A DNA stretch of 59,765 bases, taken from NCBI RefSeq assembly GCF_000416235.1, contig NZ_ATLO01000024.1:1-59765 (forward strand), given 5' to 3'. The notes under the pieces were generated by a model. The model had not been told where the DNA came from. It was given only the letters and a program-made list of their open reading frames with translations, and searched no databases. This document shows positions 27,152 through 35,739 of this stretch, one piece after another. The DNA is from Pseudomonas sp. CFII64. Lineage in GTDB: Bacteria > Pseudomonadota > Gammaproteobacteria > Pseudomonadales > Pseudomonadaceae. A program made the position numbers and the translations under genes. How positions within the stretch are numbered: position 1 is the first letter of the stretch; every line of letters starts with the position of its first letter.

Positions 27152-27718
27152 ATGCTGAGTCGTCTGTTGGGTCGAGTGTTGCGCGGGCGCAGTGCGACCG
27201 AAAACAAACTCATCTGGAATCAGAAAGCCGTGTCATTTGCGCCGGTCAATATTGACCTGCGCAGCCCGGCATTCGGGTCGATGGAGCAGATTCCAGCGTC
27301 TCACGTGGGGTCGGCAGCCGGCGGTAATCTATCGCCTGCGCTGGAGTGGACAGGTTTGCCGCCCGGTACCAAAGAGCTGGCATTGATCATCGAAGATGGC
27401 GATGCCGCGCTGCCGTTTGCCTTCGTGCATGCCATTGCCGTCGGTATCACGCCGCAACTCAACGGCTTGCCGGTCGGCGCCTTGAGCAGCGCTTCTCGTG
27501 GTTTGCTGACGCTGGGGCGCAACAGTTTTGGCAGCATCACCTATTCAGGACCCAGCCCGCTGCCCGGCCACGGCCCGCACCGCTACAGCTTCCAATTGTT
27601 AGCACTTGATCGTGTCTTGTATTTCGAAAGTCCTCCGAACCGAACGCAATTGCTTCGGGCGATGGCGGGCGCGGTCATTGGTCGAGGCCGACTGGACGGG
27701 GTTCATGAGCGACCTTGA
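27152..27718 (+). CDS. YbhB/YbcL family (PEBP, Raf-kinase-inhibitor-like) protein
   Basis: A 188-residue phosphatidylethanolamine-binding-protein fold. The core runs from FGSMEQIPASHVGSAAGGNL through SPALEWTGLPPGTKELALII to the C-terminal PLPGHGPHRYSFQLLALD, where the conserved GPHRY loop forms part of the ligand pocket. Bacterial members have no settled role. The ATG at 27152 is chosen because GGGGAAG lies six bases upstream; the ATG at 27134 lacks such a site. No signal peptide is evident. Confidence 0.88.
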   Translation: MLSRLLGRVLRGRSATENKLIWNQKAVSFAPVNIDLRSPAFGSMEQIPASHVGSAAGGNLSPALEWTGLPPGTKELALIIEDGDAALPFAFVHAIAVGITPQLNGLPVGALSSASRGLLTLGRNSFGSITYSGPSPLPGHGPHRYSFQLLALDRVLYFESPPNRTQLLRAMAGAVIGRGRLDGVHERP

Positions 27719-27817
27719 ATCGTCCAGTAATTACACAGTGAGTGTCGCAATGCGCCAGGCTGTGCCAGCATTCCGGTCTGTGCCACTTCCGACTGATGTT
27801 TCCCGGCAGGAAATTTT

Positions 27818-28312
27818 ATGAATCACCGCCCCGATACTGCACCTGAGCTGCACATTCCCGACAGTTTGCGGGTGCCACCCAAAGTGCTGTGTCACGCCAC
27901 CAGTTTGCGCAAGGCAACCCGGCGTATTTCCCAGCTTTACGATGCCGTCATGGCGCCCAGTGGTTTGCGTTCAACCCAACGCTCGATCCTGATCCAGATC
28001 GCCCGCCACCAGGCCCCGGCGTTGACAGAGCTGGCGGCGATTCTGGTGATCGATCGCTCGGCGCTTGCGCAGAATCTCAAGCCCCTGGAGCGTGACGGGT
28101 TGGTGTCGGTGGAAGTCGATGCCGACGACCGACGCAGCCGTCGTGTGCGGCTGACCCAGTGTGGCGTGGATAAACTTCTGGAATCCCAGGCGTTGTGGGA
28201 AGAGGCCCAGCAGTGTTTCGAAACCCGGCTCGGCAAACAGCAAGCCTGTGAACTGCGGGAGTTGCTGGGCACGGTTGCGGCCCTGGATTACGGCGATGAG
28301 GCGCTGGATTAG
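27818..28312 (+). CDS. MarR-family transcriptional regulator
   Basis: A 164-residue winged-helix regulator. The recognition region reads ALTELAAILVIDRSALAQNL, followed by KPLERDGLVSVEVDADDRRS with the wing residues typical of MarR proteins. It is likely a dimer that responds to a phenolic or other small ligand. AGGAA precedes the ATG. It starts 99 bp after the YbhB gene in the same direction and converges on atoE; a strong hairpin separates the two stops. The target is unknown. Confidence 0.93.
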   Translation: MNHRPDTAPELHIPDSLRVPPKVLCHATSLRKATRRISQLYDAVMAPSGLRSTQRSILIQIARHQAPALTELAAILVIDRSALAQNLKPLERDGLVSVEVDADDRRSRRVRLTQCGVDKLLESQALWEEAQQCFETRLGKQQACELRELLGTVAALDYGDEALD

Positions 28313-28321
28313 CCCGCGTTA

Positions 28322-28353
28322 CCACGCCCGGCACAGGCATGTGCCAGGCGTGG
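28322..28353. terminator. Strong hairpin between convergent genes
   Basis: CCACGCC-C-GGCACA (28322-28335) pairs with TGTGCC-A-GGCGTGG (28340-28353) around a GGCA loop, giving 13 pairs and one C/A mismatch. It lies between the stops of the convergent MarR and atoE genes. There is no T-run on either side, so termination is an inference from position and stability. Confidence 0.55.
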
Positions 28354-28366
28354 TCGCAGACTCAGG

Positions 28367-29785
28367 TCAAGGCATCATTGGCGGGATATAGCTCAACGTG
28401 GTGCCCAGCGCCCATAACAGAAACAGTACCAGCGGCGTGTGCACCAGCAGCTGCACGAACGAAAAACCGATCAGGTCGCGGGCCTTCAAGCCCAGAACGC
28501 CCAGCAGCGGCAGCATGTAGAACGGATTGATCAGGTTCGGCAAGGCTTCGGCAGCGTTATAGATCTGCACCGCCCAGCCCAGGTGGTATTGAAGTTCGTT
28601 GGCGACCTGCATGACGTAAGGTGCTTCGATGATCCATTTGCCACCACCCGACGGGATGAAGAAGCCCAGCACTGCCGAATACACCCCCATCAGCAACGCA
28701 TAGGTGTCGTGGGAGGCAATGCTGGTGAAGAACGTCGAAATGTGATGCGCCAGGGTTTGCGCATCGCTGCCTTTGACCGTCGTCATCAATGCTGCAATCG
28801 AGCCGTACAGCGGAAACTGAATCATCACGCCCGTGGTGGTGGGCACGGCGCGGGTGACGGCGTCGAGAAAGCTGCGTGGACGCCAGTGCAGCAGCGCGCC
28901 GAGCATGATGAACAGGAAATTATAGGTGTTCAGCCCGGAAATCGCGGTAATGGCCGGTTTGGTCGAGAACTCGTTGAACAGCCAGCCGGACGCCAGCAAC
29001 ACCATCAGGATAATCAGCAGCGGACTGTATTCCAGCCATTCGCCGGGACGGCTGCGCGGGGGCAGGGCTGGCAGACTGAACGCCGGATCGACGCCGCAGG
29101 CCTGGGCATCCTTGGCGCTGTTCGGGCCGGGCGCCGTGGCATAGGCCACCACCAGCGACACGATGACCAGCACCGCCAGCATCACGCCGGACTGCCAGAG
29201 GAAAATCGTTTCGGTGAATGGGATGACCCCGGTAATGGCCAGGATCGACGGCGGCAGGCTGCCGGGGTTGGCCTGCAATTGCGCTGCCGAAGAAGAAAGC
29301 CCCAGTGCCCAGACCGCGCCGAGGCCCAGATACGCCGCAGCCCCGGCCGCCCGATAGTCCATGCGCAAGTCGGTGCGGCGGGCGAGCGCGCGCACCAGCA
29401 GACCGCCGAAGACCAGCGACAGGCCCCAGTTCAGCAAGGAGGCGACCATGGAAATCAGCGCTACCCAAGCCACAGCCGAGCGGCCGTTTTTCGGGATACG
29501 CGCCAGACGATCGATCAACTTGACCGCTGGCGGTGAGCTGGCGACGACATAGCCGCCGATCACCACGAAGGCCATTTGCATGGTGAACGGAATCAGGCTC
29601 CAGAAACCGTCGCCGAATGCCTTGGCCGCTTCGGCGGGGCGGGCACCCATGGCCAGGGTCGCAACGGTGACGATGACCACCGCCAACGCAGCAAATACCC
29701 AGGAATCAGGGAACCAGCGTTCCGCGAATTTTGCGCAACGCAGGGCAAATCGGGCATAGCGGCTTTCTTCGATGTCGGCGGCCAC
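28367..29785 (-). CDS. atoE: Short-chain fatty acid transporter (AtoE family)
   Basis: A 472-residue, highly hydrophobic protein of about 12 membrane segments, matching the AtoE short-chain fatty acid uptake family (FALRCAKFAERWFPDSWVFA at the start; SGGGKWIIEAPYVMQVANEL near 390). The start is a GTG at 29785 with AGAGGT upstream. It follows the CoA-transferase B gene on the same strand, with a REPIN in the 133-bp gap. It would import acetoacetate, butyrate or similar acids that the CoA-transferase then activates. Confidence 0.92.
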   Translation of the reverse strand: MAADIEESRYARFALRCAKFAERWFPDSWVFAALAVVIVTVATLAMGARPAEAAKAFGDGFWSLIPFTMQMAFVVIGGYVVASSPPAVKLIDRLARIPKNGRSAVAWVALISMVASLLNWGLSLVFGGLLVRALARRTDLRMDYRAAGAAAYLGLGAVWALGLSSSAAQLQANPGSLPPSILAITGVIPFTETIFLWQSGVMLAVLVIVSLVVAYATAPGPNSAKDAQACGVDPAFSLPALPPRSRPGEWLEYSPLLIILMVLLASGWLFNEFSTKPAITAISGLNTYNFLFIMLGALLHWRPRSFLDAVTRAVPTTTGVMIQFPLYGSIAALMTTVKGSDAQTLAHHISTFFTSIASHDTYALLMGVYSAVLGFFIPSGGGKWIIEAPYVMQVANELQYHLGWAVQIYNAAEALPNLINPFYMLPLLGVLGLKARDLIGFSFVQLLVHTPLVLFLLWALGTTLSYIPPMMP

Positions 29786-29827
29786 AGGGCTTACCTCTTG
29801 TAATTATTTTTGGAGTGTTGAACGCAT

Positions 29828-29896
29828 TGTAGGAGCCAACTTGTTGGCGAAGCGTTGCGTCTGGCACACCGCCTCGCCAACAAGTTGGCTCCTACA
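29828..29896. repeat. REPIN between CoA-transferase B and atoE
   Basis: TGTAGGAGCCAACTTGTTGG (29828-29847) is the start of a REP whose inverted partner ends CCAACAAGTTGGCTCCTACA at 29896. The two arms are near-perfect inverted repeats, so the whole 69 bp can fold into one hairpin. The core differs from the GGGGACTTGTCCCC class found elsewhere in this window. Confidence 0.9.
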
Positions 29897-29918
29897 TTTT
29901 TTGCAAGCAGTTAACGAA

Positions 29919-30575
29919 TCAGAAAGTCATTTCCACGACATCATCCGGAACGATCAACTTGCCAGCGGTCTTGGCGATGATTTCTTCCACGCTGACCCCA
30001 GGCGCACGTTCGCGCAGGATGAACGCGCCGTTGTCGATTTCCAGGTAAGCCAGGTCGGTCAGCACCTTGCGAATGCAGCCCGCGCCGGTCAGCGGCAGGC
30101 TGCAACGGCTCAGCAGCTTGGACTCGCCGTCCTTCGACGCGTGGGTCATGGTGACGATGATGTTGTCGGCGCCAGCCACCAGATCCATGGCGCCGCCCAT
30201 GCCTTTAACCAGCTTGCCGGGGATCATCCACGAAGCGATATTGCCTTCCACGTCGACTTCGAACGCGCCCAGCACGGTGAGGTCCACGTGGCCACCACGG
30301 ATCATGGCGAAGGATTGTGAAGAGTCGAAAATCGATGCGCCGATGCGGGCGGTCACCGTTTGCTTGCCGGCATTGATCATGTCGGCATCGATGGTTTCTT
30401 CGGTAGGAAATGCGCCCATGCCGAGCAGGCCGTTTTCCGATTGCAGCATCACGTCGATATCGTCAGGCACGTAGTTGGCGACCAGGGTCGGAATGCCGAT
30501 GCCCAGGTTCACGTAATAGCCGTCCTTGAGTTCGCGTGCGACGCGTTGAGCCATTTGTTCGCGGGAAAGTGCCAT
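29919..30575 (-). CDS. dhcB: 3-oxoacid (dehydrocarnitine-type) CoA-transferase, subunit B
   Basis: A 218-residue family I CoA-transferase beta subunit. The active-site glutamate is in the SENGLLGMG loop near residue 47, and GDGYYVNLGIGIPTLV-type sequence (KDGYYVNLGIGIPTLVANYV) opens the fold. The subunit A gene lies upstream on the same strand, 71 bp away. With the divergent LysR gene and the AtoE transporter this matches the P. aeruginosa dhcR-dhcA-dhcB region, where the enzyme moves CoA to or from dehydrocarnitine. The same sequence family also serves acetoacetate, so ScoB/AtoA is an alternative name. Confidence 0.87.
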   Translation of the reverse strand: MALSREQMAQRVARELKDGYYVNLGIGIPTLVANYVPDDIDVMLQSENGLLGMGAFPTEETIDADMINAGKQTVTARIGASIFDSSQSFAMIRGGHVDLTVLGAFEVDVEGNIASWMIPGKLVKGMGGAMDLVAGADNIIVTMTHASKDGESKLLSRCSLPLTGAGCIRKVLTDLAYLEIDNGAFILRERAPGVSVEEIIAKTAGKLIVPDDVVEMTF

Positions 30576-30646
30576 GGTCTGAAATCTCTTTGTTGTTTTA
30601 TCGCAGCCTGCACACGCAAGCGCCGGAAGAACGCAAAGCGATGGCG

Positions 30647-31348
30647 TCAGGCTTTGCGGACGGTGCGCTGTTCGATGCGCTTCTCGAAACTGCCCTGGAT
30701 CACCCGATTGACGTAGATACCCGGCGTATGGATTTCGGAAGGCAGCAGCACGCCGGGCTCGACGATTTCCTCAACCTCGACCACGGTAATCCGGCCTGCG
30801 GTGGCGACCACCGGGTTGAAGTTCTGCGCGGTGTGGCGATAAACCACGTTGCCGAAGTGATCGGCTTTCCAGCCTTTGACGATAGCGAAGTCGCCAGTGA
30901 TTGCCTCTTCAAGGATCACATGACGGCCATTGAACTGACGGGTTTCCTTGCCTTCGGCCACCGGCGTGCCGTACCCGGTTGCGGTGTAGAACGCGGGAAT
31001 GCCGGCACCGCCTGCGCGCATTTTTTCGGCGAGGGTGCCTTGGGGCGTGAGTTCGACTTCCAGTTCGCCACTGAGCAGCTGACGCTCGAACAGGGCGTTT
31101 TCACCCACGTAGGAGGCGATCATCTTACGAATCTGCCGGTCTTCGAGCAGGATGCCCAGGCCAAAACCGTCGACGCCGCAGTTGTTGGAAACAACGGTCA
31201 GTCCTCGGACGCCCATGCGTTTGATTTCTGCGATGAGGTTTTCCGGGATGCCGCACAAGCCAAATCCACCGGAAAGCACTGTCATGTTGTCGGTCAGCCC
31301 GGCGAGGGCTTCTTGATAAGTCGCAACTCGTTTGTCGAGTCCAGCCAT
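30647..31348 (-). CDS. dhcA: 3-oxoacid (dehydrocarnitine-type) CoA-transferase, subunit A
   Basis: A 233-residue family I CoA-transferase alpha subunit, with the CoA-binding pattern [20 protein letters not shown] near the N-terminus and [20 protein letters not shown]. It pairs with the B subunit encoded downstream to transfer CoA from succinyl-CoA to a 3-oxo acid. The ATG at 31348 has AAGGCGGATCAATC upstream; a longer in-frame extension runs into the promoter region. It is divergent from a LysR gene at 31476 whose product probably controls it, as DhcR does in P. aeruginosa (inference from synteny). Confidence 0.88.
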   Translation of the reverse strand: MAGLDKRVATYQEALAGLTDNMTVLSGGFGLCGIPENLIAEIKRMGVRGLTVVSNNCGVDGFGLGILLEDRQIRKMIASYVGENALFERQLLSGELEVELTPQGTLAEKMRAGGAGIPAFYTATGYGTPVAEGKETRQFNGRHVILEEAITGDFAIVKGWKADHFGNVVYRHTAQNFNPVVATAGRITVVEVEEIVEPGVLLPSEIHTPGIYVNRVIQGSFEKRIEQRTVRKA

Positions 31349-31433
31349 GATTGATCCGCCTTTTATAGTTGTGACCGACAGCCTGGACGTCGGAGGAGCG
31401 TTCGCTGCATCTTCTCTCGGGACCAATGATTTG

Positions 31434-31459
31434 TTAATTTTGTTTTTCTGATGAATTAA
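31434..31459. promoter_or_regulatory. Possible LysR operator between dhcA and its divergent regulator
   Basis: An inverted repeat TTAATT (31434-31439) / AATTAA (31454-31459) with a 14-bp spacer lies in the 127-bp divergent region, close to the start of the LysR gene. Shape and place fit a LysR binding site, but the stretch is AT-rich and such repeats arise by chance. Confidence 0.3.
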
Positions 31460-31475
31460 TAAAGAAAGCAAATAT

Positions 31476-32384
31476 ATGAACGTGAAGCAGCTCCGAGCTT
31501 TTCTGGCTGTGGCGCAGCATCTGAGCTTCGCCCAGGCGGGGGAACGGCTGCACTTGTCTCAACCGGCCCTGAGCCTGACCATCAAGAGTCTAGAAGAGGA
31601 TTTGGGTGGGCAGTTGCTCAGTCGCACCACGCGCAGCGTCAGCCTCACGCCGGAGGGCGAAACCTTGTTGCCGTTGGCGCGGCAACTGCTGGCCGACTGG
31701 GACAACGCCGAGGAGTTGCTGCGCCAGCGCTTTACCTTGCAGCTGGGCAAAGTGTCGGTGGCGGCGATGCCGTCTTTTGCGGGCAATCTGCTTCCCGGTG
31801 CACTCAAGGTGTTTCGCAGTCGCTACCCACGGGTCAACGTGGCGGTGCACGACCTGATCAACGAAGAAGTGCTGGAGATGGTTCGTCATCGGCGGGTCGA
31901 GTTGGGCATCGGCTTCGAGCCCGAGGCGGGCAATTCGCTGGTGTTCACGCCGTTCTATACCGACCGCTTCGTCGCCGTGGTGCCGCTGGATTCGCCACTT
32001 GCCCAGCGTGCCGAGCTGAGCTGGGAGGAGTTGCTGAAAGAAGACTTCATTGCCCTGCAACGACCGTCCGCAGTGCGTCTGCTGCTGGAACAGAGCCTGG
32101 AAGCGCAGCACGGCAAATTGTCGGTGGCGTTTGAAAGTCATCAACTGTCGACGATCGGACGCATGGTCGCGAACGGGCTTGGGGTCAGCGCCGTGCCCTC
32201 GCTGTGCATTCAGCAGATGCAGGAATTGGGTGCGCGCTGCATTGCCCTGGTCGAGCCGCGTATCGAGCGCCGCATCGGCCTGATGATGCTCGCCGATCAC
32301 AAGCTATCGGCCGCTGCCCAGGCACTTCGGGATGTCTTGATCGAGTGTGCGCAGTCGCAACAGCCCCGGCTTGAAGCGCTCTAG
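31476..32384 (+). CDS. dhcR: LysR-family regulator, DhcR-like
   Basis: A 302-residue LysR protein. The helix-turn-helix is at about residues 3-62 ([20 protein letters not shown] then [20 protein letters not shown]), with an effector domain from about 90. It is divergent from the CoA-transferase genes, the same arrangement as dhcR-dhcA in P. aeruginosa, where the regulator responds to dehydrocarnitine. I assign the name from neighbourhood and domain type, not from a full alignment. The ribosome binding site is weak. Confidence 0.78.
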   Translation: MNVKQLRAFLAVAQHLSFAQAGERLHLSQPALSLTIKSLEEDLGGQLLSRTTRSVSLTPEGETLLPLARQLLADWDNAEELLRQRFTLQLGKVSVAAMPSFAGNLLPGALKVFRSRYPRVNVAVHDLINEEVLEMVRHRRVELGIGFEPEAGNSLVFTPFYTDRFVAVVPLDSPLAQRAELSWEELLKEDFIALQRPSAVRLLLEQSLEAQHGKLSVAFESHQLSTIGRMVANGLGVSAVPSLCIQQMQELGARCIALVEPRIERRIGLMMLADHKLSAAAQALRDVLIECAQSQQPRLEAL

Positions 32385-32505
32385 TACAAGGGACGGTTGG
32401 CGAAACTGTCACAAAATTCACATTGCTCCCAAGGGCCTTCCGGTATCGTGCGGCAAAATTACAACTAAATGTTTCTGCCGAAACCCGTGAGAAGGAGTCA
32501 CCCCT

Positions 32506-33876
32506 TTGGATGCGTCTTCAGCCGCCTGGCTTGTGCATGACACCCGTTTGATCATCTGTTGCCTGATTGCCATTGCTACGATCATCGTCCTCATCAGTGC
32601 CACCAAACTTCCGCCTTTCCTGTCGATTCTGATCGGTACGTTCATTGCCGGCGTCGGTGCCGGGGTGCCGCCAGAAGAAGTGGCCAAAGCGTTCAGCAAA
32701 GGCGCTGGCGCGATTCTGGGTGAGGCTGGTTTGATCATCGCGCTGGGGGCGATGCTCGGCGCGTTGATGGCCGAATCCGGCGCGGCGGATCGTATCGCCA
32801 CCACGTTGCTGGGGTTCGGCAAGGGCCGCGCGCTGCCGTGGGTCATGGCGCTGGTGGCCATGGTGATTGGCCTGCCGCTGTTTTTTGAAGTCGGCCTGGT
32901 GTTGATGGTGCCGATCATATTTGTGATGGCCCGCCGCTCGGATCAGCCGTTGCTGAAAATCGCCATCCCGGCATTGGCGGGGATGACCACCTTGCATGCC
33001 TTGATGCCGCCGCATCCCGGTCCGCTGATCGCCGTCAGTGCATTGCATGCCGATCTGGGCCTGACCATGTTGCTGGGTTTCTGTATCGCGATTCCGGCGG
33101 TCATTCTGGCCGGCCCGCTGTACGGCAACTGGCTGTCCAAACGTCTGGATGTCAAAGAACCCGCCGAGCTGGGCGAGTTGTTTTCGGCCAAACCAACCGC
33201 CAAGCGCCAGCCGAGCTTCGGTATTTCCCTGCTGATCATCCTGCTGCCGGTGATTCTGATGCTCGGCAGCACCCTGGCGAAAGTCGTCATGGACCCGCAC
33301 AGCACGGCGGCGCTGACCTTGAAGTTCCTCGGCGAACCTTTGGTTGCACTGGGTCTGGCGGTGGTAGCTGCGGTGATTTGCCTGGGTTGGGCCAACGGGA
33401 TTTCCCGGGAAGATGTGGGCGGCACCTTACGTAAAAGCCTCGCGCCCATTGCGGTCTTGCTGCTGACCATCGGCGCGGGCGGCGGGCTCAAGCAAACCTT
33501 GCTGGACGCTGGGGTGAGCCAGACCATCAGCAAAGTGGCCGAGGGCGCGCATATGCCGTATTTGCTGCTGGCCTGGCTGATCGCCGTGGCGCTGCGGCAA
33601 GCCACCGGTTCGGCAACCGTGGCAACCACCACCACCGCAGGCATTCTGGCGCCGATGATGGCCGGCCTGGCGGCGACGCAAAGCTCGCTGGTGGCCCTGG
33701 CGATTGGCGCCGGTTCGGTGTTCTTCTGCCACGTGAACGACGCAGGCTTCTGGATGGTGCGCGAATACTTCGGTTTGAAGCTCAGGGAGACCATTCTGGT
33801 CTGGTCGGTGTTGCAGACTATTGTTTCGGTGGTGGGGCTGGTGGGGACGTTGCTGTTGTGGCAGTGGTTGACGTGA
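32506..33876 (+). CDS. Gluconate/hydroxy-acid permease, GntP family
   Basis: A 456-residue permease with about 12 membrane segments and GntP-family landmarks: ISATKLPPFLSILIGTFIAG, GLPLFFEVGLVLMVPIIFVM, HALMPPHPGPLIAV and RQATGSATVATTTTAGILAP. A TTG start at 32506 follows GAAGGAGTCACCCC, and no ATG is in a suitable place. GntP proteins import gluconate or other sugar acids and 3-hydroxy acids. No gluconate kinase or regulator is adjacent. Next to a 3-oxoacid CoA-transferase locus a hydroxybutyrate-type substrate is possible; P. aeruginosa has a GntP-type permease at the equivalent position. Confidence 0.88.
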   Translation: MDASSAAWLVHDTRLIICCLIAIATIIVLISATKLPPFLSILIGTFIAGVGAGVPPEEVAKAFSKGAGAILGEAGLIIALGAMLGALMAESGAADRIATTLLGFGKGRALPWVMALVAMVIGLPLFFEVGLVLMVPIIFVMARRSDQPLLKIAIPALAGMTTLHALMPPHPGPLIAVSALHADLGLTMLLGFCIAIPAVILAGPLYGNWLSKRLDVKEPAELGELFSAKPTAKRQPSFGISLLIILLPVILMLGSTLAKVVMDPHSTAALTLKFLGEPLVALGLAVVAAVICLGWANGISREDVGGTLRKSLAPIAVLLLTIGAGGGLKQTLLDAGVSQTISKVAEGAHMPYLLLAWLIAVALRQATGSATVATTTTAGILAPMMAGLAATQSSLVALAIGAGSVFFCHVNDAGFWMVREYFGLKLRETILVWSVLQTIVSVVGLVGTLLLWQWLT

Positions 33877-33994
33877 TAAAAGTCGCGGAATGATCCTTTC
33901 GGAGGCTACTTGTTGAACAAGCATTGGCGTGGTGTTGCTAGCGCCGCGAGTCGAATTGGGTGGCACCAACAGCATCTGCGGTGTGGCTTATTAA

Positions 33995-34193
33995 GGTTTC
34001 GCCCTGACGGTCTAGTCCTTTTGTTTCGGCAAAAGGACGAAACCATCTGCGCTGACGTCCGGCCCCTGCTTCGCAGGGATTCCTTCGCTCCGGTGCCGTG
34101 GTGTGGGTACGCGCCGACGCGCCATCCCTGGCGCAACGGCGCTCGACCGGCATCCATGCCGGTCGCCCCACACCACGACACCTGCGCTCAGCC
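33995..34193 (-). repeat. Structured inverted element, copy A
   Basis: This is a roughly 199-bp element homologous to an inverted copy at 34344-34538. In this copy GTCCTTTTG (34015-34023) pairs with CAAAAGGAC (34030-34038). CCCTGC (34064-34069) pairs with GCAGGG (34073-34078) around TTC. CGTGGTGTGGG (34097-34107) pairs with CCCACACCACG (34167-34177) and encloses two hairpins: a two-tier stem GCGCCG-ac-GCGCCA / TGGCGC-aa-CGGCGC with a TCCC loop (34111-34142), and CGACCGGCA / TGCCGGTCG with a TCCA loop (34144-34165). The outline is a three-way junction plus two hairpins. No protein family was recognised in it. Confidence 0.82.
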
Positions 34194-34247
34194 TCCCGAC
34201 GCGCGTTTGGCGGTGTCTGCAAGATCGTTGTACGGAAAATCAAACGC

Positions 34248-34268
34248 AAATCCGCGTTGCGGATTTTT
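34248..34268 (+). terminator. Intrinsic-terminator-like hairpin between the two element copies
   Basis: AAATCCGC (34248-34255) and GCGGATTT (34259-34266) pair around GTT, and the T-run extends to 34268. The A-rich left side makes it a weaker terminator on the minus strand too. It lies between the two inverted element copies. Confidence 0.6.
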
Positions 34269-34343
34269 CTGCCTGTCTCACCGCAATCTTGGGCAGGTGA
34301 ATAACGCAGGGCTCAAGGGCGACGACAATTGCGACTTGTGGAC

Positions 34344-34538
34344 GGCCGAGCGCAGGTGTTGCGCAGTGGGGGACTCGGCAAGGATGCCGAGTTAGCCGCA
34401 CTGGGCCAGGGATGGCCCTTTGCGGCGACCCACGGAGCAATGCCGGAGCGAGGGAATCCCGCGAAGCGGGACCGGACAAAGGAGCGGACGGTTTGGTTAC
34501 TTTGCCAAGACAAAGTAACGCGCCGTAAGGGCGCAAAG
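34344..34538 (+). repeat. Structured inverted element, copy B
   Basis: This is the inverted partner of copy A. On the plus strand: ACTCGGCA / TGCCGAGT around AGGA (34373-34392); GCCGCA-ct-GGGCCA / TGGCCC-tt-TGCGGC around GGGA (34395-34426); TCCCGC / GCGGGA around GAA (34457-34471); and GTTACTTTG / CAAAGTAAC around CCAAGA (34496-34519). Every stem has the same length and loop size as in copy A, while eleven base pairs differ on both sides. The GAA hairpin contains GCGAAGC, known as an unusually stable mini-hairpin. A shorter outer pairing GTGGG/CCCAC is also kept. Confidence 0.82.
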
Positions 34539-34713
34539 GTGAGAGTGCGTCACTGCCGCTGCTGGATATGCCTGCGATTCTAATACTCAGCAACAGAGTA
34601 TTTAGAGACCTCAGCCAGCCGCCAATAACGACTATCAAGCACGATGATTTCTGCGAAAACGGCGGCGGGCGTAGCCTTGGCTCATTCCCGAACGAGTCAT
34701 CCTGGAGACTCCC

Positions 34714-34989
34714 ATGAACCGTATTCTCGCCATTGCCCTGCTACTTTCAGTCGCTGTTGTTTCGGGTTGCTCGACCCACCACGCTGTCGAACTGCGCCCT
34801 TACACCGCCGAAGAAACCCATCAGTTGGCCCTCGAAGACCTGAACCGTCGCGGTTTGTCGTTTGACGAGTATCAAGCCCGAAAAGCCCAATTGATGGCCG
34901 AGCCGACGCTGCAAGCCGTACGGGCTTTCGACAATAAGGGTGAGATCAGCGTCGAACGTGCTGAAGTCAGTCAGGATCGTCAAGGTTGA
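34714..34989 (+). CDS. Small outer-membrane-type lipoprotein, function unknown
   Basis: A 91-residue protein with a lipoprotein signal peptide (MNRILAIALLLSVAVVSGCS), lipobox VSGC with the lipidated cysteine at residue 19. The mature part is short and polar (YTAEETHQLALEDLNRRGLS), with a helix-forming middle resembling short SHOCT-like or DUF-type segments. CTGGAGACTCCC precedes the ATG. Ser at +2 suggests outer-membrane sorting. It follows the structured inverted elements, which may be incidental. Confidence 0.8.
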   Translation: MNRILAIALLLSVAVVSGCSTHHAVELRPYTAEETHQLALEDLNRRGLSFDEYQARKAQLMAEPTLQAVRAFDNKGEISVERAEVSQDRQG

Positions 34990-35123
34990 GCCTCTATAAC
35001 AGTCGCGCGCAGTTGCGGTAAATCAAAAACTGTACTGCTCCAACTTTTACCCAACTGTTCGTGTGTTTTGAACTGACGCTCCGCTAGGGTGGATGGCCTG
35101 CCCTTAACTCCACGGATCGGTTC

Positions 35124-35729
35124 ATGACCCTCTCTTTCGATTTACTGCTGGCCTTCGCGCTGTTTGCGTTTGTCACATCGGTTACGCCCGGTCCGAACAA
35201 CATGATGTTGTTGGCCTCGGGGGTGAACTTCGGTTTCAACCGTTCGATCCCGCATATCCTCGGTATCAGCTCTGGCTTTTTCAGTCTGGTGCTCGCGGTC
35301 GGCCTGGGTTTGGGGGCTGCGTTCAAGACCTATCCGTTGCTGTACACCGTATTGCGTTATGCCGGTGCCGCTTATTTGCTGTATCTGGCCTGGAAAATCG
35401 CGACTTCCGGCCCGGCTTCGGATGCCGATGGCCATGAAGGCAAACCGCAAACCTTTCTGCAAGCGGCAGCGTTTCAGTGGGTCAACCCCAAAGCCTGGGT
35501 CATGGCCGTGGGCGCGATCAGCACCTACACGCCGTTGCAGGGTTACTTCACTAACGTGGTGGTGATTTCCGCCATCTTCGCCTTGATCAACGCGCCGAGC
35601 GTATGCGTCTGGGCGGGATGCGGCAGCCTGCTGCGCAACGCCCTGCGTAATCCGTTCTGGCTGCGGGTTTTCAATGGCGTGATGGCAACCCTGCTGGTGG
35701 TGTCGCTGTATCCGCTATTGGAAAGTTGA
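35124..35729 (+). CDS. LysE/RhtB family amino-acid exporter
   Basis: A 201-residue membrane protein with about six hydrophobic segments and the family start LLAFALFAFVTSVTPGPNNM followed by GVNFGFNRSIPHILGISSGF. RhtB/LysE proteins export amino acids such as homoserine, threonine or lysine; the substrate here is not known. It converges on the ssuE gene, 10 bp between stops. Confidence 0.92.
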   Translation: MTLSFDLLLAFALFAFVTSVTPGPNNMMLLASGVNFGFNRSIPHILGISSGFFSLVLAVGLGLGAAFKTYPLLYTVLRYAGAAYLLYLAWKIATSGPASDADGHEGKPQTFLQAAAFQWVNPKAWVMAVGAISTYTPLQGYFTNVVVISAIFALINAPSVCVWAGCGSLLRNALRNPFWLRVFNGVMATLLVVSLYPLLES

Positions 35730-35739
35730 GTCGACGTTC

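Noticed and set aside
33906..34395. Open frames on both strands through the structured elements
   Set aside because: The sequence is better explained by conserved hairpins with paired substitutions; the frames are not conserved between the two copies and lack ribosome binding sites.
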